In this document: in pieces, positions 53,681 through 63,754 of the stretch
Numbering within the stretch: the stretch's first letter is position 1
Layout of the letters: every line of letters starts with the position of its first letter
NCBI GenBank assembly: GCA_030491005.1
Contig: JAKZMJ010000005.1
Location: forward strand, 1-64,000
Reading direction: 5' to 3'
Origin: Sulfurospirillum sp.
GTDB lineage: Bacteria; Campylobacterota; Campylobacteria; Campylobacterales; Arcobacteraceae
Length of the DNA stretch: 64,000 nucleotides
Program-made: the position numbers and the translations under genes
Notes under the pieces: generated by a model
The model's input: only the letters and a program-made list of their open reading frames with translations
The model's database searches: none
What the model was told of the DNA's origin: nothing

Positions 53681-53917
53681 ATGTATCCAAGAGTTAAAAA
53701 TGTAAAAGCACAAGATGATTATAAAATCTTACTTACCTTTACAAATGATGAATTAAAAATATTTGACATGAAACCATATATAAATAAAGGTTTCTTTAAA
53801 CAACTTCAAGAAAGAAGTTATTTTAATACAGTAAAACCTTTTATGGATTCTATTCAATGGCACAATGGACAAGATTTATGTCCTGATACATTGTATTTGG
53901 ATAGCCAGACTGTCTAA
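53681..53917 (+). CDS. DUF2442 domain protein
   Basis: A 78-residue protein (PRVKNVKAQDDYKILLTFTNDELKIFDMKPY...) matching DUF2442, with NTVKPFMDSIQWHNGQDLCPDTLYL at the C-terminus. DUF4160 and DUF2442 genes commonly lie side by side and have been proposed as toxin-antitoxin-like pairs. It has a good ribosome binding site (GGAGG). Intact, although its DUF4160 partner carries a stop. Confidence 0.85.
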   Translation: MYPRVKNVKAQDDYKILLTFTNDELKIFDMKPYINKGFFKQLQERSYFNTVKPFMDSIQWHNGQDLCPDTLYLDSQTV

Positions 53918-54147
53918 TAAACATATCAGACTGTGAAACTAATCCTAAATAAGCTAATTTTGTAATCATTTTAAAAGTTAGTTTTCCAAATATCTTAACT
54001 TTTCAGAAGAAATTTGGAAGTAAAATATATAGCTTAAGAAACAAGCTAAATAATTTAATGGACTTAAAAATCAAGAGATGAAATAGAAAATATAAATATC
54101 TTTTTAATCCCTAAATATTGAAATATCTTGAATTAATTTTAATAAGA

Positions 54148-54160
54148 TATAATCCTTTTA
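54148..54160 (+). promoter_or_regulatory. -10 element abutting the start of the COG3400 gene
   Basis: TATAAT at 54148-54153 followed by six bases and ATG at 54160. Transcription would start at or very near the start codon, and no Shine-Dalgarno is seen, so the mRNA may be leaderless. Confidence 0.4.
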
Positions 54161-55584
54161 TGAAAAAAATATTAGTTATTCTTGATGGTATTGTTGCTAA
54201 AAAGTTAATGCAAAGAATTATTGAGTCCAATACGGGTGAAAATTCTTATGATGTTATTTATATGAATGATGCAATAATCCCTGAGCAAAACTTATCAAAT
54301 ATTACATTTTATAAATTTGACCCTACTTCTGAATCTAAGTTAAAAATGGTGCTAGAAAAGAATATTCATTCAGAAGTTTTTATAGCACTAAATTCAAAAG
54401 AAGAATTATTAAATGTTATTAAAAACATACAATTAATAAAAAGAAATCTACAAATTACTGCACTTGATTATTGGGGCATTGATATTGATGACCCTTATAT
54501 TAGTATTTATAAAGGAATTGAAGTTTTAGCTAATGGAATGGTTGAAAGACTTCCAAATGTCCCTGTCCTAGCACAAAATATAGGTATGAAAGAAGGGGAG
54601 ATAATGGAAGTAAAAATTCCATTTGGAAGCTCTTATGCTTATAGATACATAGGTTCTATTGAACAAAAAGATTGGAGAATCTTCGGATTATACAGACATC
54701 AACAGCTAGTTAATATAAAAGCCTCTTTAATTCTAAAACCAAATGATACTATACTAATAATTGGAAAACCAAAAGTTTTAATGCAAATTTACAGTGTGAT
54801 TATTAGAAGTGAAGGACAATTTCCCATGCCCTTTGGTGTAAATGCTTATTTGTATTTAGATTTATATGTACAAAATAAATATAGAGTAATGCAAGTTGTG
54901 AAAGAAGCAAAATACTTAAATCAACAACTAAAAAATAAAAACTTAATAGTAAGAATTACACGACCCACAACAGCTACACTTATGAATTTAATTAAAAGTG
55001 AGTTAAAAGGAATAAGTAGTATAATCATACAAATAGATTATCATAATATTGGAATGCAAAAACTAATCAAAGATGATATCAGTGAATTTGATATTGGTTT
55101 ATTAATATTAAGTTATGAAATTTTTAAAAATAAAAATAAAAGTAAAGTTCTAATTGATTATAGAGTGCCTATTTTTAAATTAGGGCATGAGTTATTAATG
55201 AAGACAAAATTTACTAGTATCATTGTAAATGATGTCAAATCATATGAACAGATATCTCCTATAGTTTTTGATATTTCTAGCCAACTAAAAACAAAAACAA
55301 AAATCTTTGATATGCACCCTTTAGAAAAAGACGAGGATATATATAAATTATTAGATCATTTTGAGAATTTAGCAAAAATTTTTAATCAAAAAATTGAAAT
55401 ACTTTCTAATCAAAAAAATCCTATTCGCTATTTAAATAAACAAAAAAATATATTACAGATTATGCCTTTAAAAAAAGATATGTTTAAAAAAAGATTTTTT
55501 CTTAAATTCTTTTATACAAATTCTGACCTTATATCTTTTGATATGTCAAAATATAATCAACTTTTAATACCAATTGTAGAATAA
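54160..55584 (+). CDS. TrkA-C domain protein (COG3400 type)
   Basis: About 474 residues. Two nucleotide-binding-like halves with a central TrkA-C (RCK-C) domain at about residues 135-225 (GMKEGEIMEVKIPFGSSYAYRYIGSI..., LILKPNDTILIIGKP). The N-terminal half (KKILVILDGIVAKKLMQRIIESN) resembles a divergent RCK fold. Found widely in Campylobacterota as COG3400; presumed role in potassium or ion regulation, not proven. Start at 54160 chosen over a TTG at 54118 because the family begins MKKILVI. Precedes the dapC-like gene by 16 bp. Confidence 0.8.
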   Translation: MKKILVILDGIVAKKLMQRIIESNTGENSYDVIYMNDAIIPEQNLSNITFYKFDPTSESKLKMVLEKNIHSEVFIALNSKEELLNVIKNIQLIKRNLQITALDYWGIDIDDPYISIYKGIEVLANGMVERLPNVPVLAQNIGMKEGEIMEVKIPFGSSYAYRYIGSIEQKDWRIFGLYRHQQLVNIKASLILKPNDTILIIGKPKVLMQIYSVIIRSEGQFPMPFGVNAYLYLDLYVQNKYRVMQVVKEAKYLNQQLKNKNLIVRITRPTTATLMNLIKSELKGISSIIIQIDYHNIGMQKLIKDDISEFDIGLLILSYEIFKNKNKSKVLIDYRVPIFKLGHELLMKTKFTSIIVNDVKSYEQISPIVFDISSQLKTKTKIFDMHPLEKDEDIYKLLDHFENLAKIFNQKIEILSNQKNPIRYLNKQKNILQIMPLKKDMFKKRFFLKFFYTNSDLISFDMSKYNQLLIPIVE

Positions 55585-55600
55585 AACTAAAGGAAAATTT

Positions 55601-56734
55601 ATGAAATTTGAAGCTTATCCCTTTGAAAAGTTAAATACATTATTAGAAGATATTATTCCAAATGATTCTTATGAATTATCTGTATTAACAATAGGTGAAC
55701 CAAAATTTGAAACACCTACTTTTATACAAAATGAATTAAAAAATTCTATTTCATTATTGAAAAAGTATCCTCCACTTTCAGCTTTACCAGAACTTCAAAA
55801 TTCAATTATAAATTTCTTTGAAAAAAGATTTCAAGTAACATTAAATGATAATCAAATTATTCCAACATTTGGTACAAAAGAAGCACTGTTTAATTTTCCA
55901 CAATTCTTACTCTTTGATAAAAAAAATCCAGTTATGGCTTATCCAAATCCTTGTTATCAGATATATGAAGGTGCTGCTATTGCTTCAAAAGCACAAATCA
56001 TTTATATGAATTTAACTAAAGAGAATTCTTATCAATCAAGCTTATCAAGTCAAGAGATGGAAAAATGTGATTTTGTGATTTTAAACTATCCAAACAATCC
56101 AACTTCTTCTAGTATTAGTAGTAAAGCACTTGAAACTTGGGTGCTAAATGCTTTAAAATATGATTTTGTTTTATTAAATGATGAATGTTATTCAGAAATT
56201 TATTTTGATGATGATAACAAACCTATGTCTTTATTAGAAGCTAGTAGGAATGTTAATAATCATGAGTTTAAAAATATTTTAATAGTAAATTCTCTTTCAA
56301 AAAGAAGTTCAGCTCCTGGTCTACGCTCTGGTTTTATTGCAGGTGATAGTACAATTTTAAAAGACTATGCGGTTTATAGAACATATCTTGGATGTTTAGC
56401 TCCTATTCCTTTACAAAAAGCTGCTTGTGCAGCTTGGAGTGATGAAATTCATGTGCAGGAATTTAGAGAAAATTATTATAATAATTTTAAAATAGCAAAA
56501 GAGATTTTAGGTGTTGAAATACCCAAGGCTACTTTTTATCTTTGGATTAAAGTAAAAGATGATATAGAATTAACAAAAAAATTATATAAAGAAAAAAATG
56601 TTAAAGTTTTACCAGGTAGTTTTTTAGGTCGTAATGATATTGGGAAAAACTTTATTAGAATTGCACTTGTAGAAAATGAAGCAAAAACAAGAGAAGTGTT
56701 ACTGCGAATAAAAGATTTATTGGGACAAATGTGA
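55601..56734 (+). CDS. dapC: Succinyldiaminopimelate transaminase-like aminotransferase
   Basis: A 377-residue PLP enzyme of class I/II. Seen: LSVLTIGEPKFETP (N-terminal family motif), NYPNNPTSSSIS near residue 163, NDECYSEIYFDD near 200 with the PLP-contacting residues, and Schiff-base lysine in VNSLSKRSSAPGLRSGF near 238. In Campylobacterota genes of this length beside murC are the DapC of lysine and peptidoglycan biosynthesis. Overlaps murC by 4 bp (GTGA), agreeing with a cell-wall role. Confidence 0.85.
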   Translation: MKFEAYPFEKLNTLLEDIIPNDSYELSVLTIGEPKFETPTFIQNELKNSISLLKKYPPLSALPELQNSIINFFEKRFQVTLNDNQIIPTFGTKEALFNFPQFLLFDKKNPVMAYPNPCYQIYEGAAIASKAQIIYMNLTKENSYQSSLSSQEMEKCDFVILNYPNNPTSSSISSKALETWVLNALKYDFVLLNDECYSEIYFDDDNKPMSLLEASRNVNNHEFKNILIVNSLSKRSSAPGLRSGFIAGDSTILKDYAVYRTYLGCLAPIPLQKAACAAWSDEIHVQEFRENYYNNFKIAKEILGVEIPKATFYLWIKVKDDIELTKKLYKEKNVKVLPGSFLGRNDIGKNFIRIALVENEAKTREVLLRIKDLLGQM

Positions 56735-58038
56735 AAATACATTTTATAGGCATAGGTGGCATTGGCTTATCTGCAATAGCTAGGTTTTTAAAACATAATA
56801 AACATGAAATAAGTGGATCTGATATTAAGCAAACATCAATAACCTCACAGTTAATAAAAGAAGGGATAAATGTCACTTGTCCACAAAGTGCAAATAATAT
56901 AAAAGATGATTTTGATATCGTTATTTATTCAGCAGCACTAACAGATGATAATCCTGAATTAATACAATCAAGAGTAAAGCAAATAAGAACATTATCAAGA
57001 AAAGAAGCACTTCCTTTAATCCTTGGAGATAAAAAAAATTATTGTGTAGCAGGTGCTCATGGTAAGTCAACAACAACAGCGATACTAGCTTCCATTTTAA
57101 ACTCAACTGCACTAATAGGTGCTATATCAAAGGACTTTGGGTCAAATTTTAGATATGTTAATGATATAGTAGCTTTTGAAGCCGATGAAAGCGATGCTAG
57201 TTTTTTACTCTCAAACCCTTATTGTGCAATAGTAACAAATGCAGAGCCTGAACATATGGAATATTATCATTATGATTATGAAAAGTTTTTTGATTCTTAT
57301 AAAAAATTCATTAATTTAGCCAAAAAAAAAGTGTTGAATGCAGAAGATAAAGATATACAAAAATTAGATATAAAAGATGCTACATTGTTATATCCAAGTA
57401 AAGATATCTCAAATTTGTGTTTTTTCTTAAAAGATGGTGAACCTTATACTGGATTTGACTTACAAGATTTAGGTTCTTTTGAAGTTTGGGGTTTTGCTTA
57501 TCATATAGTAATTGATGCCTCTTTAGCTATTTTGGCTTCATTAAATGAATTAAGTGTTGAAGAAATTAGAAAAAATATTTTAAATTATAAGGGTATTAAA
57601 AAAAGATTTGATATCTTACAAAAGTATTCTGATTTTGTTTTAATAGATGATTATGCACATCATCCAACTGAGATTGAAGCTACTATGAAGTCTATAGAGA
57701 TATATGATAATCTAACAAATATTAATAAAAGAATAGTCATTTGGCAACCTCATAAATACACAAGAACATATGACAATTTAGAAGGTTTTGTGAAGTGCTT
57801 TAAAAGATGTGATGAATTAATAATTCTTCCTATTTGGACAGTTGCAGGTGAGCAAGAGATTTATATAGACTTTGAAAAAGAATTTGTAAGATATAATCCA
57901 ATTTACGCAGATAGGATACAAACAAGTGATAAAAAAATAGAATTAATAAAAGATAATAAAGTTATCAAATGTATAAACGAAGGTATTGTTTTAGGTGTGG
58001 GTGCTGGAGATATTACTTATCAATTACGACATAAATAA
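56731..58038 (+). CDS. murC: UDP-N-acetylmuramate--L-alanine ligase
   Basis: A 435-residue Mur ligase joining L-Ala to UDP-MurNAc. Starts with GTG at 56731, overlapping the dapC-like stop. HFIGIGGIGLSAIARFLKH (nucleotide fold for UDP-MurNAc), CVAGAHGKSTTTAIL (ATP P-loop) near residue 105, FEADESDASFL near 148, DDYAHHPTEI near 305 with catalytic His. Slightly shorter than average for MurC but all motifs are present. Confidence 0.97.
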   Translation: MKIHFIGIGGIGLSAIARFLKHNKHEISGSDIKQTSITSQLIKEGINVTCPQSANNIKDDFDIVIYSAALTDDNPELIQSRVKQIRTLSRKEALPLILGDKKNYCVAGAHGKSTTTAILASILNSTALIGAISKDFGSNFRYVNDIVAFEADESDASFLLSNPYCAIVTNAEPEHMEYYHYDYEKFFDSYKKFINLAKKKVLNAEDKDIQKLDIKDATLLYPSKDISNLCFFLKDGEPYTGFDLQDLGSFEVWGFAYHIVIDASLAILASLNELSVEEIRKNILNYKGIKKRFDILQKYSDFVLIDDYAHHPTEIEATMKSIEIYDNLTNINKRIVIWQPHKYTRTYDNLEGFVKCFKRCDELIILPIWTVAGEQEIYIDFEKEFVRYNPIYADRIQTSDKKIELIKDNKVIKCINEGIVLGVGAGDITYQLRHK

Positions 58039-58070
58039 ATTCTAATTTACATTTTACATTTTATTAAAAT

Positions 58071-59261
58071 TTATTTTTTTAACAAAATCACAAGATATTT
58101 TGAAGACCATAATACTAATCCAATTATTAGTGAAATAGAAGATAAGTTAATAAAAAATATATAATCAAAATCAAAATTCAAACTAAAAGATGCAAATATT
58201 CTTAGCAATACTACAAATTGAATGAAAATAAATAAAAATATAGTGAAGTTATTCGCATAAGGCATACGACCTGAGTGTCCTAATACTACTCTTGTACCAA
58301 AACCCATTAAAACACCTACGAATAAACCAAGAGCAATAGTATGAATAACAACTTTTTGAAAAATAAAATTTAATTCAAAGATACCATTAAGAGATTCTAA
58401 AATAGACATAAAAAAAGCAAAAGGAATCCAATATAAAGAAATATATAATATCCACATAATGGCAGTTACTTTAAATATAGGCATTTTCCATTTTATAAAT
58501 TCTCTTGTAAAAAGAATAAACAAAGGAATATCGGCTATTAAATTAAACTCAATTTGAAAAAAACTTAATATAATAACTTTTAAAAACAATAAAGCAAAGA
58601 TGATTTCAAGTAAATATTTACTTTTATTTATCATATATCCTTGCACTTTAGCTGATGTGAAAAATGGTACCATTCTTTGTGCTATAACGAAAATAATAGA
58701 AAAAATAAATAAATAAAATCCTATATTTATTGATAAATATTTTAATAAGAAAGAATTAGTAAACTCCATTAATGATAATAAATATAAAAAATGAGCAAAA
58801 ATACCACTTGCAAATGCTATTAAAACCCATTTTGTATCTTTTTTCATGGGTACTATACTTATTTTATGAATATTATATAAAATATTAAAACTAAAAATTT
58901 GCCCTATAAATGCGATAATCATAAATAATATATATAAATCCAAAGAAAATATCAGTGAGAATAAAAAACCAAAAGAAGATATAAAATAAAATAAAAAATT
59001 CTTCATATATATTTCTTGTTTTATTTCTGCTTGACTTAAGAATTTTGGAAAAACTACGTATAAAAAACCCAAGAAGAATTGAATAAAAATAATAAATATC
59101 ATACTATAGGCGTGATAGGTGAGAATTGAAGTATCTAATATTAGAAGATTTGAATATGATAATAAAAACAATAAAATAAATGAGATGAATAAAACAATAC
59201 CATTTACAAAAAATGGCTGATGAGGCTGAGATGAAAAACTTTTATACCAAGAAAGAAACAT
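58071..59261 (-). CDS. NnrS family membrane protein
   Basis: A 396-residue protein with about 12 membrane segments. YHAYSMIFIIFIQFFLGFLYVVFPKF opens the family region and MGFGTRVVLGHSGR near residue 330 is the NnrS signature. NnrS is a heme- and copper-containing protein that relieves nitric-oxide stress by protecting iron-sulfur metabolism. A nitric-oxide-related role is likely; no denitrification gene lies nearby. Convergent with murC. Confidence 0.88.
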   Translation of the reverse strand: MFLSWYKSFSSQPHQPFFVNGIVLFISFILLFLLSYSNLLILDTSILTYHAYSMIFIIFIQFFLGFLYVVFPKFLSQAEIKQEIYMKNFLFYFISSFGFLFSLIFSLDLYILFMIIAFIGQIFSFNILYNIHKISIVPMKKDTKWVLIAFASGIFAHFLYLLSLMEFTNSFLLKYLSINIGFYLFIFSIIFVIAQRMVPFFTSAKVQGYMINKSKYLLEIIFALLFLKVIILSFFQIEFNLIADIPLFILFTREFIKWKMPIFKVTAIMWILYISLYWIPFAFFMSILESLNGIFELNFIFQKVVIHTIALGLFVGVLMGFGTRVVLGHSGRMPYANNFTIFLFIFIQFVVLLRIFASFSLNFDFDYIFFINLSSISLIIGLVLWSSKYLVILLKK

Positions 59262-59284
59262 ATTATCTCCAAATAATAAAATAT

Positions 59285-59314
59285 AACAAGATACTATAAA
59301 AATAATATCTTGTT
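59285..59314 (-). terminator. Hairpin after tpx
   Basis: AACAAGATA and TATCTTGTT form a 9-bp stem with an A/T loop, 60 bp downstream of the tpx stop and before the nnrS-type gene on the same strand. Confidence 0.5.
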
Positions 59315-59374
59315 TATTAATTTGGATATTTTATCAAAATGTATTAATCAAAACCTTGATTATTGACAAGTTCC

Positions 59375-59896
59375 TCAACAAGAAGTAGATGAAGCTTTTT
59401 TACAAGCCTCTAATGCAGCTTCATAGTTTGGTTCTTCTGTTATTTCTTCACATATATCTTTATATGTAATTATTCCAGATGGATTAATTACAAATATTGC
59501 TCTACAAGTAACGCCAGCTAATGCACCATCGGCAATAAGAACTCCATAAGCATTTGCTAAATCTTTATTTCTAAAATCAGATCCTATTGTTAAGTTTTCT
59601 ATACTTTCAGTAGTACAAAATCTTCCCATAGCAAATGGTAAATCCATAGAAACAATAGTGATTTTACAATTTTCAACTTTTGCAGCTTCTTCATTAAATC
59701 TTCTAGTTTCAGCGGCACAAACAGGAGTGTCTAATGATGGTACTATAACTAAAAGTTGAGTACAACCTGTCTGTCCTCCAACTTGTATATCTGATAAATC
59801 TTTTCCTACAACAATTACGATAGGTGCCACATCTCCCACATTAAGCTGTGTTCCATCTAAATTAACTGTATTTCCTTTAAGCATTGTTGTTGCCAT
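59375..59896 (-). CDS. tpx: Thiol peroxidase (atypical 2-Cys peroxiredoxin)
   Basis: A 173-residue Tpx. VTLKGNTVNLDGTQLNVGD-like opening, then VIVPSLDTPVCAAETRRFNEEA with the peroxidatic Cys (around residue 61), and FCTTESIENLTIGSDFRN with the resolving Cys (around 95). An extra C-terminal STSC is present. Reduces hydroperoxides with thioredoxin. Single gene. Confidence 0.96.
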   Translation of the reverse strand: MATTMLKGNTVNLDGTQLNVGDVAPIVIVVGKDLSDIQVGGQTGCTQLLVIVPSLDTPVCAAETRRFNEEAAKVENCKITIVSMDLPFAMGRFCTTESIENLTIGSDFRNKDLANAYGVLIADGALAGVTCRAIFVINPSGIITYKDICEEITEEPNYEAALEACKKASSTSC

Positions 59897-59970
59897 ATTT
59901 TTCCTTTTTGTAAATTTCTTTATTATATTAGAATATAATAATATATATCTTAAAATATAGAATTTTAATA

Positions 59971-62181
59971 CTAATCTACATAATCAATATAAGTATTTCT
60001 TATTTTTAAGAAGACTGGAAGATTATTTATAAATAAATCAATAAGATTTGGATCAAAATGCTTACCTTTTTGCTTAGCAAATAAGGAAACGATATCCTCA
60101 TTCTCCCAAGCTTTTTTATAAACTCTTTCGTTTCCTAAGGCATCAAAAACATCAGCTATTGCAGTTATTCTTCCAAAAATATGTATATCCTCACCTTTTA
60201 AAGCTTTTGGATAACCACTTCCATCCCATTTTTCATGATGAGTTAAAGCTACAAGAGCGGCAGCTTGAAGTATTGGTTTATTTGAATCTTTTAAAATATC
60301 AAAACCAATTTGTGCATGGGTTTTCATGATTGTACTCTCTTCTTTTGTTAGCTTGTCTGGTTTATTAAGAATTTCATCTGCAATTCCTACTTTTCCAATA
60401 TCATGCATGGGAGAAGCTGTAAATAAAAGATGTGCATCGTCTTTACTAAGACCAGCAAGTAGTGCAAGTTCTTTTGAATAAGTTGCAACTCTTTTTACAT
60501 GATTGCCTGTTTCTTTACTTCTTGATTCAGCAACTACTCCCATTTTATAAATTATTTCTCTTTGAGTTTCTTCTATTTCTTTATGAAGTTCAAATAATTC
60601 TGTTATATCTTGTCTTATAATAAGATATTCAATAGTTTCCTTTTTCTCATTTTCTATAGGAAGAGCTGTTGTATTAAGCCAATAGGACTTACCATTTTTA
60701 GATTTATTATGAACAATTCCTTTCCAAACTTTACCAGCTTTTACTGTTTCTTGAAGCTCTTTAACATATAAAATATCAAAATCTTTATGAAGTACAATAC
60801 TTTGTGATTTTCCTAATAATTCATTTCTATTAAAACCAGTTAAGAGACAGAATTTATCATTTACATAAGTATAATTAAAATTTAAATCTAATCTTGAAAG
60901 TATATTACTTTCATTAATCGCATTTTCATACTCTTTTGATAAATGAATAGCATCTTTTAAATTATGCACAGTAGTATCAAGTTTATTTTTAAAATAATCA
61001 TTTATTTGAATATCTTCTGTTATATCTGTTCTTAGCCCAATATATTCAAGAACTTCATTGTTTTTATTTAAAATAGGTTTTATAAGTGCTTTTACCCAAT
61101 AAAAAGTTCCATCTTTCCTTTTATTTTTAATATTACCTTGCCATGCTTTTTTTAAAATACTAATTGTGTGCCATACATCTTTAAATGTTGAAGATAAAAT
61201 ATCTTCATGTCTAACGATATTGTGATTTTTGCCCAAAAGTTCTTCTCTTTTATAGCCAGATATTTCACAAAAATTATCATTAACATAAGTTATGATTCCC
61301 CTAGAATTTGTTTTTGAAACAATAGAAATTTTATCAACACTATCTTTATATTCTTGTAATATTTGTCTTGAGTGAACTAATTCTTCATCTTTTCTTTTAT
61401 AATCAATCCATAAGTCAACTTTTAAAATAAGTTCTTCAATAATATAAGGCTTTTTTATAATATCAACAGCTCCGTTTCTTAAAGCTTCTCTTGTTACAGA
61501 CGAAGTAATATTTCCAGAAATTATCATAACTGGAATTTTTCTTATACTAATTATTTCTGTTTTATGCTTTTTTAAAAAATCTATGCCGTTATCATATTTT
61601 AGTTCTAAATCTAAAAGAATTAAATCAATGTTTTGTTTTTTCAATATACTCAAAGCTTCTTTTCCATCACAAGCTATTTGTATTTTAAATAATCTATTTT
61701 CAAAAATATCTTTTATCTGTTCTTGCACTACAAATGAATCATCTATTATTAAGATAGTTATAAGTCTATTTTTTTCTAGTTTTTCTATAGTTTTTGAAAT
61801 TTCAAGAATCTTATGAAGGAATTCCTTACCTTTTACAATAAAATCAATCACACCTTTTTGATAAGCTAAATCTCTAAATTGCGTATCTGATTCTGTGGTT
61901 AGTACAAATATTTTCTCTGAAGAGTTTTCAAGTTTTTTAATTAGTTCATAGCTGTTGCCATCTGGCAAGTGTATATCTAACATAATAAAATCTATTTTTT
62001 TATTTTGTAAAATATGATAGGCATCTTTTAGGCAAAAAGAGCTAAAACAATTATAATTTAAATCGCTAAAGGTACGTACTAATATCTTATTAACTGATTT
62101 TGAATCTTCAACAATAAGAATGTTATAATCAGATGTATTGAAAATAAAATTGCTTTTTACTGTTTTTATAAAAGAAGACAT
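59971..62181 (-). CDS. Two-receiver, PAS-PAS, HD-GYP domain phosphodiesterase
   Basis: A 736-residue signalling protein. Domain order: receiver 1 (NILIVEDSKSVNK; IMLDIHLPDG; about 18-130), receiver 2 (ILIIDDSFVVQ; ILLDLELKYDNGID; about 140-260), PAS-PAC 1 (about 285-390), PAS-PAC 2 (about 415-520), HD-GYP (about 530-736) with HVKRVATYS, MHDIGKVGI, THHEKWDGSGYP and ADVFDALG. All metal ligands of a c-di-GMP phosphodiesterase are there. PAS domains (VRHEDILSSTFKDVW) suggest redox or energy sensing. Two receivers allow input from separate kinases. Confidence 0.93.
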   Translation of the reverse strand: MSSFIKTVKSNFIFNTSDYNILIVEDSKSVNKILVRTFSDLNYNCFSSFCLKDAYHILQNKKIDFIMLDIHLPDGNSYELIKKLENSSEKIFVLTTESDTQFRDLAYQKGVIDFIVKGKEFLHKILEISKTIEKLEKNRLITILIIDDSFVVQEQIKDIFENRLFKIQIACDGKEALSILKKQNIDLILLDLELKYDNGIDFLKKHKTEIISIRKIPVMIISGNITSSVTREALRNGAVDIIKKPYIIEELILKVDLWIDYKRKDEELVHSRQILQEYKDSVDKISIVSKTNSRGIITYVNDNFCEISGYKREELLGKNHNIVRHEDILSSTFKDVWHTISILKKAWQGNIKNKRKDGTFYWVKALIKPILNKNNEVLEYIGLRTDITEDIQINDYFKNKLDTTVHNLKDAIHLSKEYENAINESNILSRLDLNFNYTYVNDKFCLLTGFNRNELLGKSQSIVLHKDFDILYVKELQETVKAGKVWKGIVHNKSKNGKSYWLNTTALPIENEKKETIEYLIIRQDITELFELHKEIEETQREIIYKMGVVAESRSKETGNHVKRVATYSKELALLAGLSKDDAHLLFTASPMHDIGKVGIADEILNKPDKLTKEESTIMKTHAQIGFDILKDSNKPILQAAALVALTHHEKWDGSGYPKALKGEDIHIFGRITAIADVFDALGNERVYKKAWENEDIVSLFAKQKGKHFDPNLIDLFINNLPVFLKIRNTYIDYVD

Positions 62182-62347
62182 TTTTTTCCTATTTATAGCT
62201 TAAAAATTTTATCTAAATATTTAGCTTAAGATTGTATCTAAATTTTTAGAAAATTCCACTTAAGATTTAAATTATAACAAAAAATAACTTCATAAGTTTT
62301 ATTTAGCTAAACTGTTTTACTAATTTTAAACATCAAAGGTACAAAAT

Positions 62348-63712
62348 ATGAATAATTGGAATCCTGATAGTTGGAGAGACTTTCCAATAAAACAACAACC
62401 ACAATATCCAGATTTAGATAAATTAATAAAAGTTGAAGAAGAATTAAAATCATATCCTCCTTTAATCTTTGCAGGTGAAGCTTTGAAATTAAAAGAAAAC
62501 TTAGCAGATGTAGTAAATGGTAAAGCTTTTTTATTACAAGGTGGAGATTGTGCTGAATCATTTTCACAATTTAATGCAAATAATATTAAAGATTTATTCA
62601 AAGTTATGATGCAAATGGCAGTTGTTCTAACCTTTGCAGGTTCTTGTCCAGTTGTAAAAGTAGGTCGAATTGCTGGACAATTTGCAAAACCAAGGTCTGC
62701 TGATTTTGAAGAAATAAATGGAATTTCTCTACCTTCTTATAGAGGTGATATAATTAATGATATTGAATTTACACAAAAAGGAAGAATTCCTAAAGCAAAA
62801 AGATTATTAAAAGCATATAATCAAAGTGCGGCTACATTAAATCTTTTACGAGCATTTGCAAGAGGAGGAATGGCTAATTTAAATCAAGTTCATTCTTGGA
62901 ATCTTGATTTTGTTAAAGACAATACTTTAGGCTCAAAATATGATGATTTGGCAACAAAAATATCAGATACTTTGTCATTTATGAAGTCCTGTGGCATTAC
63001 AACTGAAAATACTATACAACTAACACAAACAACACTATTTACTTCTCATGAAGCTTTATTATTAAACTATGAAGAAGCATTAACAAGAAAAGATTCAATT
63101 ACAGGTGATTGGTTTAATTGTGCTGCTCATATGCTTTGGATTGGTGATCGAACAAGAGATTTAAGCCAAGCACATATAGAATACTTTAGAGGTATTAAAA
63201 ATCCAATTGGATGTAAAGTTGGACCTTCTATGAAAGAAGATGAATTAATTAGATTAATAGATGCTCTAAACCCTGATAATGAAGCAGGAAGGCTTAATCT
63301 AATAGTAAGAATGGGAAATGAAAAAATTGCAGATTTATTTCCAAAGTTACTTAAAAAAGTAAGCCAAGAAGGTAAAAATATATTATGGTCTTGCGATCCA
63401 ATGCACGGAAATACTATAAAAGCAAGTAATTCTTATAAAACAAGAGATTTTGATGCTATTTTAGGTGAAGTTAAACAATTCTTTCAAATTCATAAAACAC
63501 AAGGTACATATGCAGGTGGAATTCACTTAGAAATGACAGGGCAAAATGTGACTGAATGTACAGGTTCAACATCATCAGCAATCACACAAGAAGCTTTAGC
63601 TAAAAGATATCATACTCAATGTGACCCTCGTTTAAATGCAGATCAAGCGTTAGAGTTATCTTTTATGATAGCTCAAACATTAAAAGACGCTAGAAAAGAT
63701 TTAGTACTTTAA
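62348..63712 (+). CDS. 3-deoxy-7-phosphoheptulonate synthase, class II
   Basis: A 454-residue class II (plant-type) DAHP synthase, condensing phosphoenolpyruvate and erythrose-4-phosphate at the start of the shikimate pathway. Seen: [12 protein letters not shown] near residue 62 (metal Cys), [13 protein letters not shown] near 98, [15 protein letters not shown] near 175, [28 protein letters not shown] near 255-285, and [18 protein letters not shown] near 390 with the metal-binding Glu/His. Single gene with a strong terminator after it. Confidence 0.96.
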   Translation: MNNWNPDSWRDFPIKQQPQYPDLDKLIKVEEELKSYPPLIFAGEALKLKENLADVVNGKAFLLQGGDCAESFSQFNANNIKDLFKVMMQMAVVLTFAGSCPVVKVGRIAGQFAKPRSADFEEINGISLPSYRGDIINDIEFTQKGRIPKAKRLLKAYNQSAATLNLLRAFARGGMANLNQVHSWNLDFVKDNTLGSKYDDLATKISDTLSFMKSCGITTENTIQLTQTTLFTSHEALLLNYEEALTRKDSITGDWFNCAAHMLWIGDRTRDLSQAHIEYFRGIKNPIGCKVGPSMKEDELIRLIDALNPDNEAGRLNLIVRMGNEKIADLFPKLLKKVSQEGKNILWSCDPMHGNTIKASNSYKTRDFDAILGEVKQFFQIHKTQGTYAGGIHLEMTGQNVTECTGSTSSAITQEALAKRYHTQCDPRLNADQALELSFMIAQTLKDARKDLVL

Positions 63713-63724
63713 TTTACTTTATAA

Positions 63725-63754
63725 ACAGCTATAAAAAAGTATTTTTATAGCTGT
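63725..63754. terminator. Bidirectional terminator after the DAHP synthase gene
   Basis: ACAGCTATAAAAA and TTTTTATAGCTGT form a perfect 13-bp stem with a short loop, between convergent genes; A and T runs on both sides of the stem suit rho-independent termination both ways. It overlaps the stop codon of the ArsC-like gene. Confidence 0.85.
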
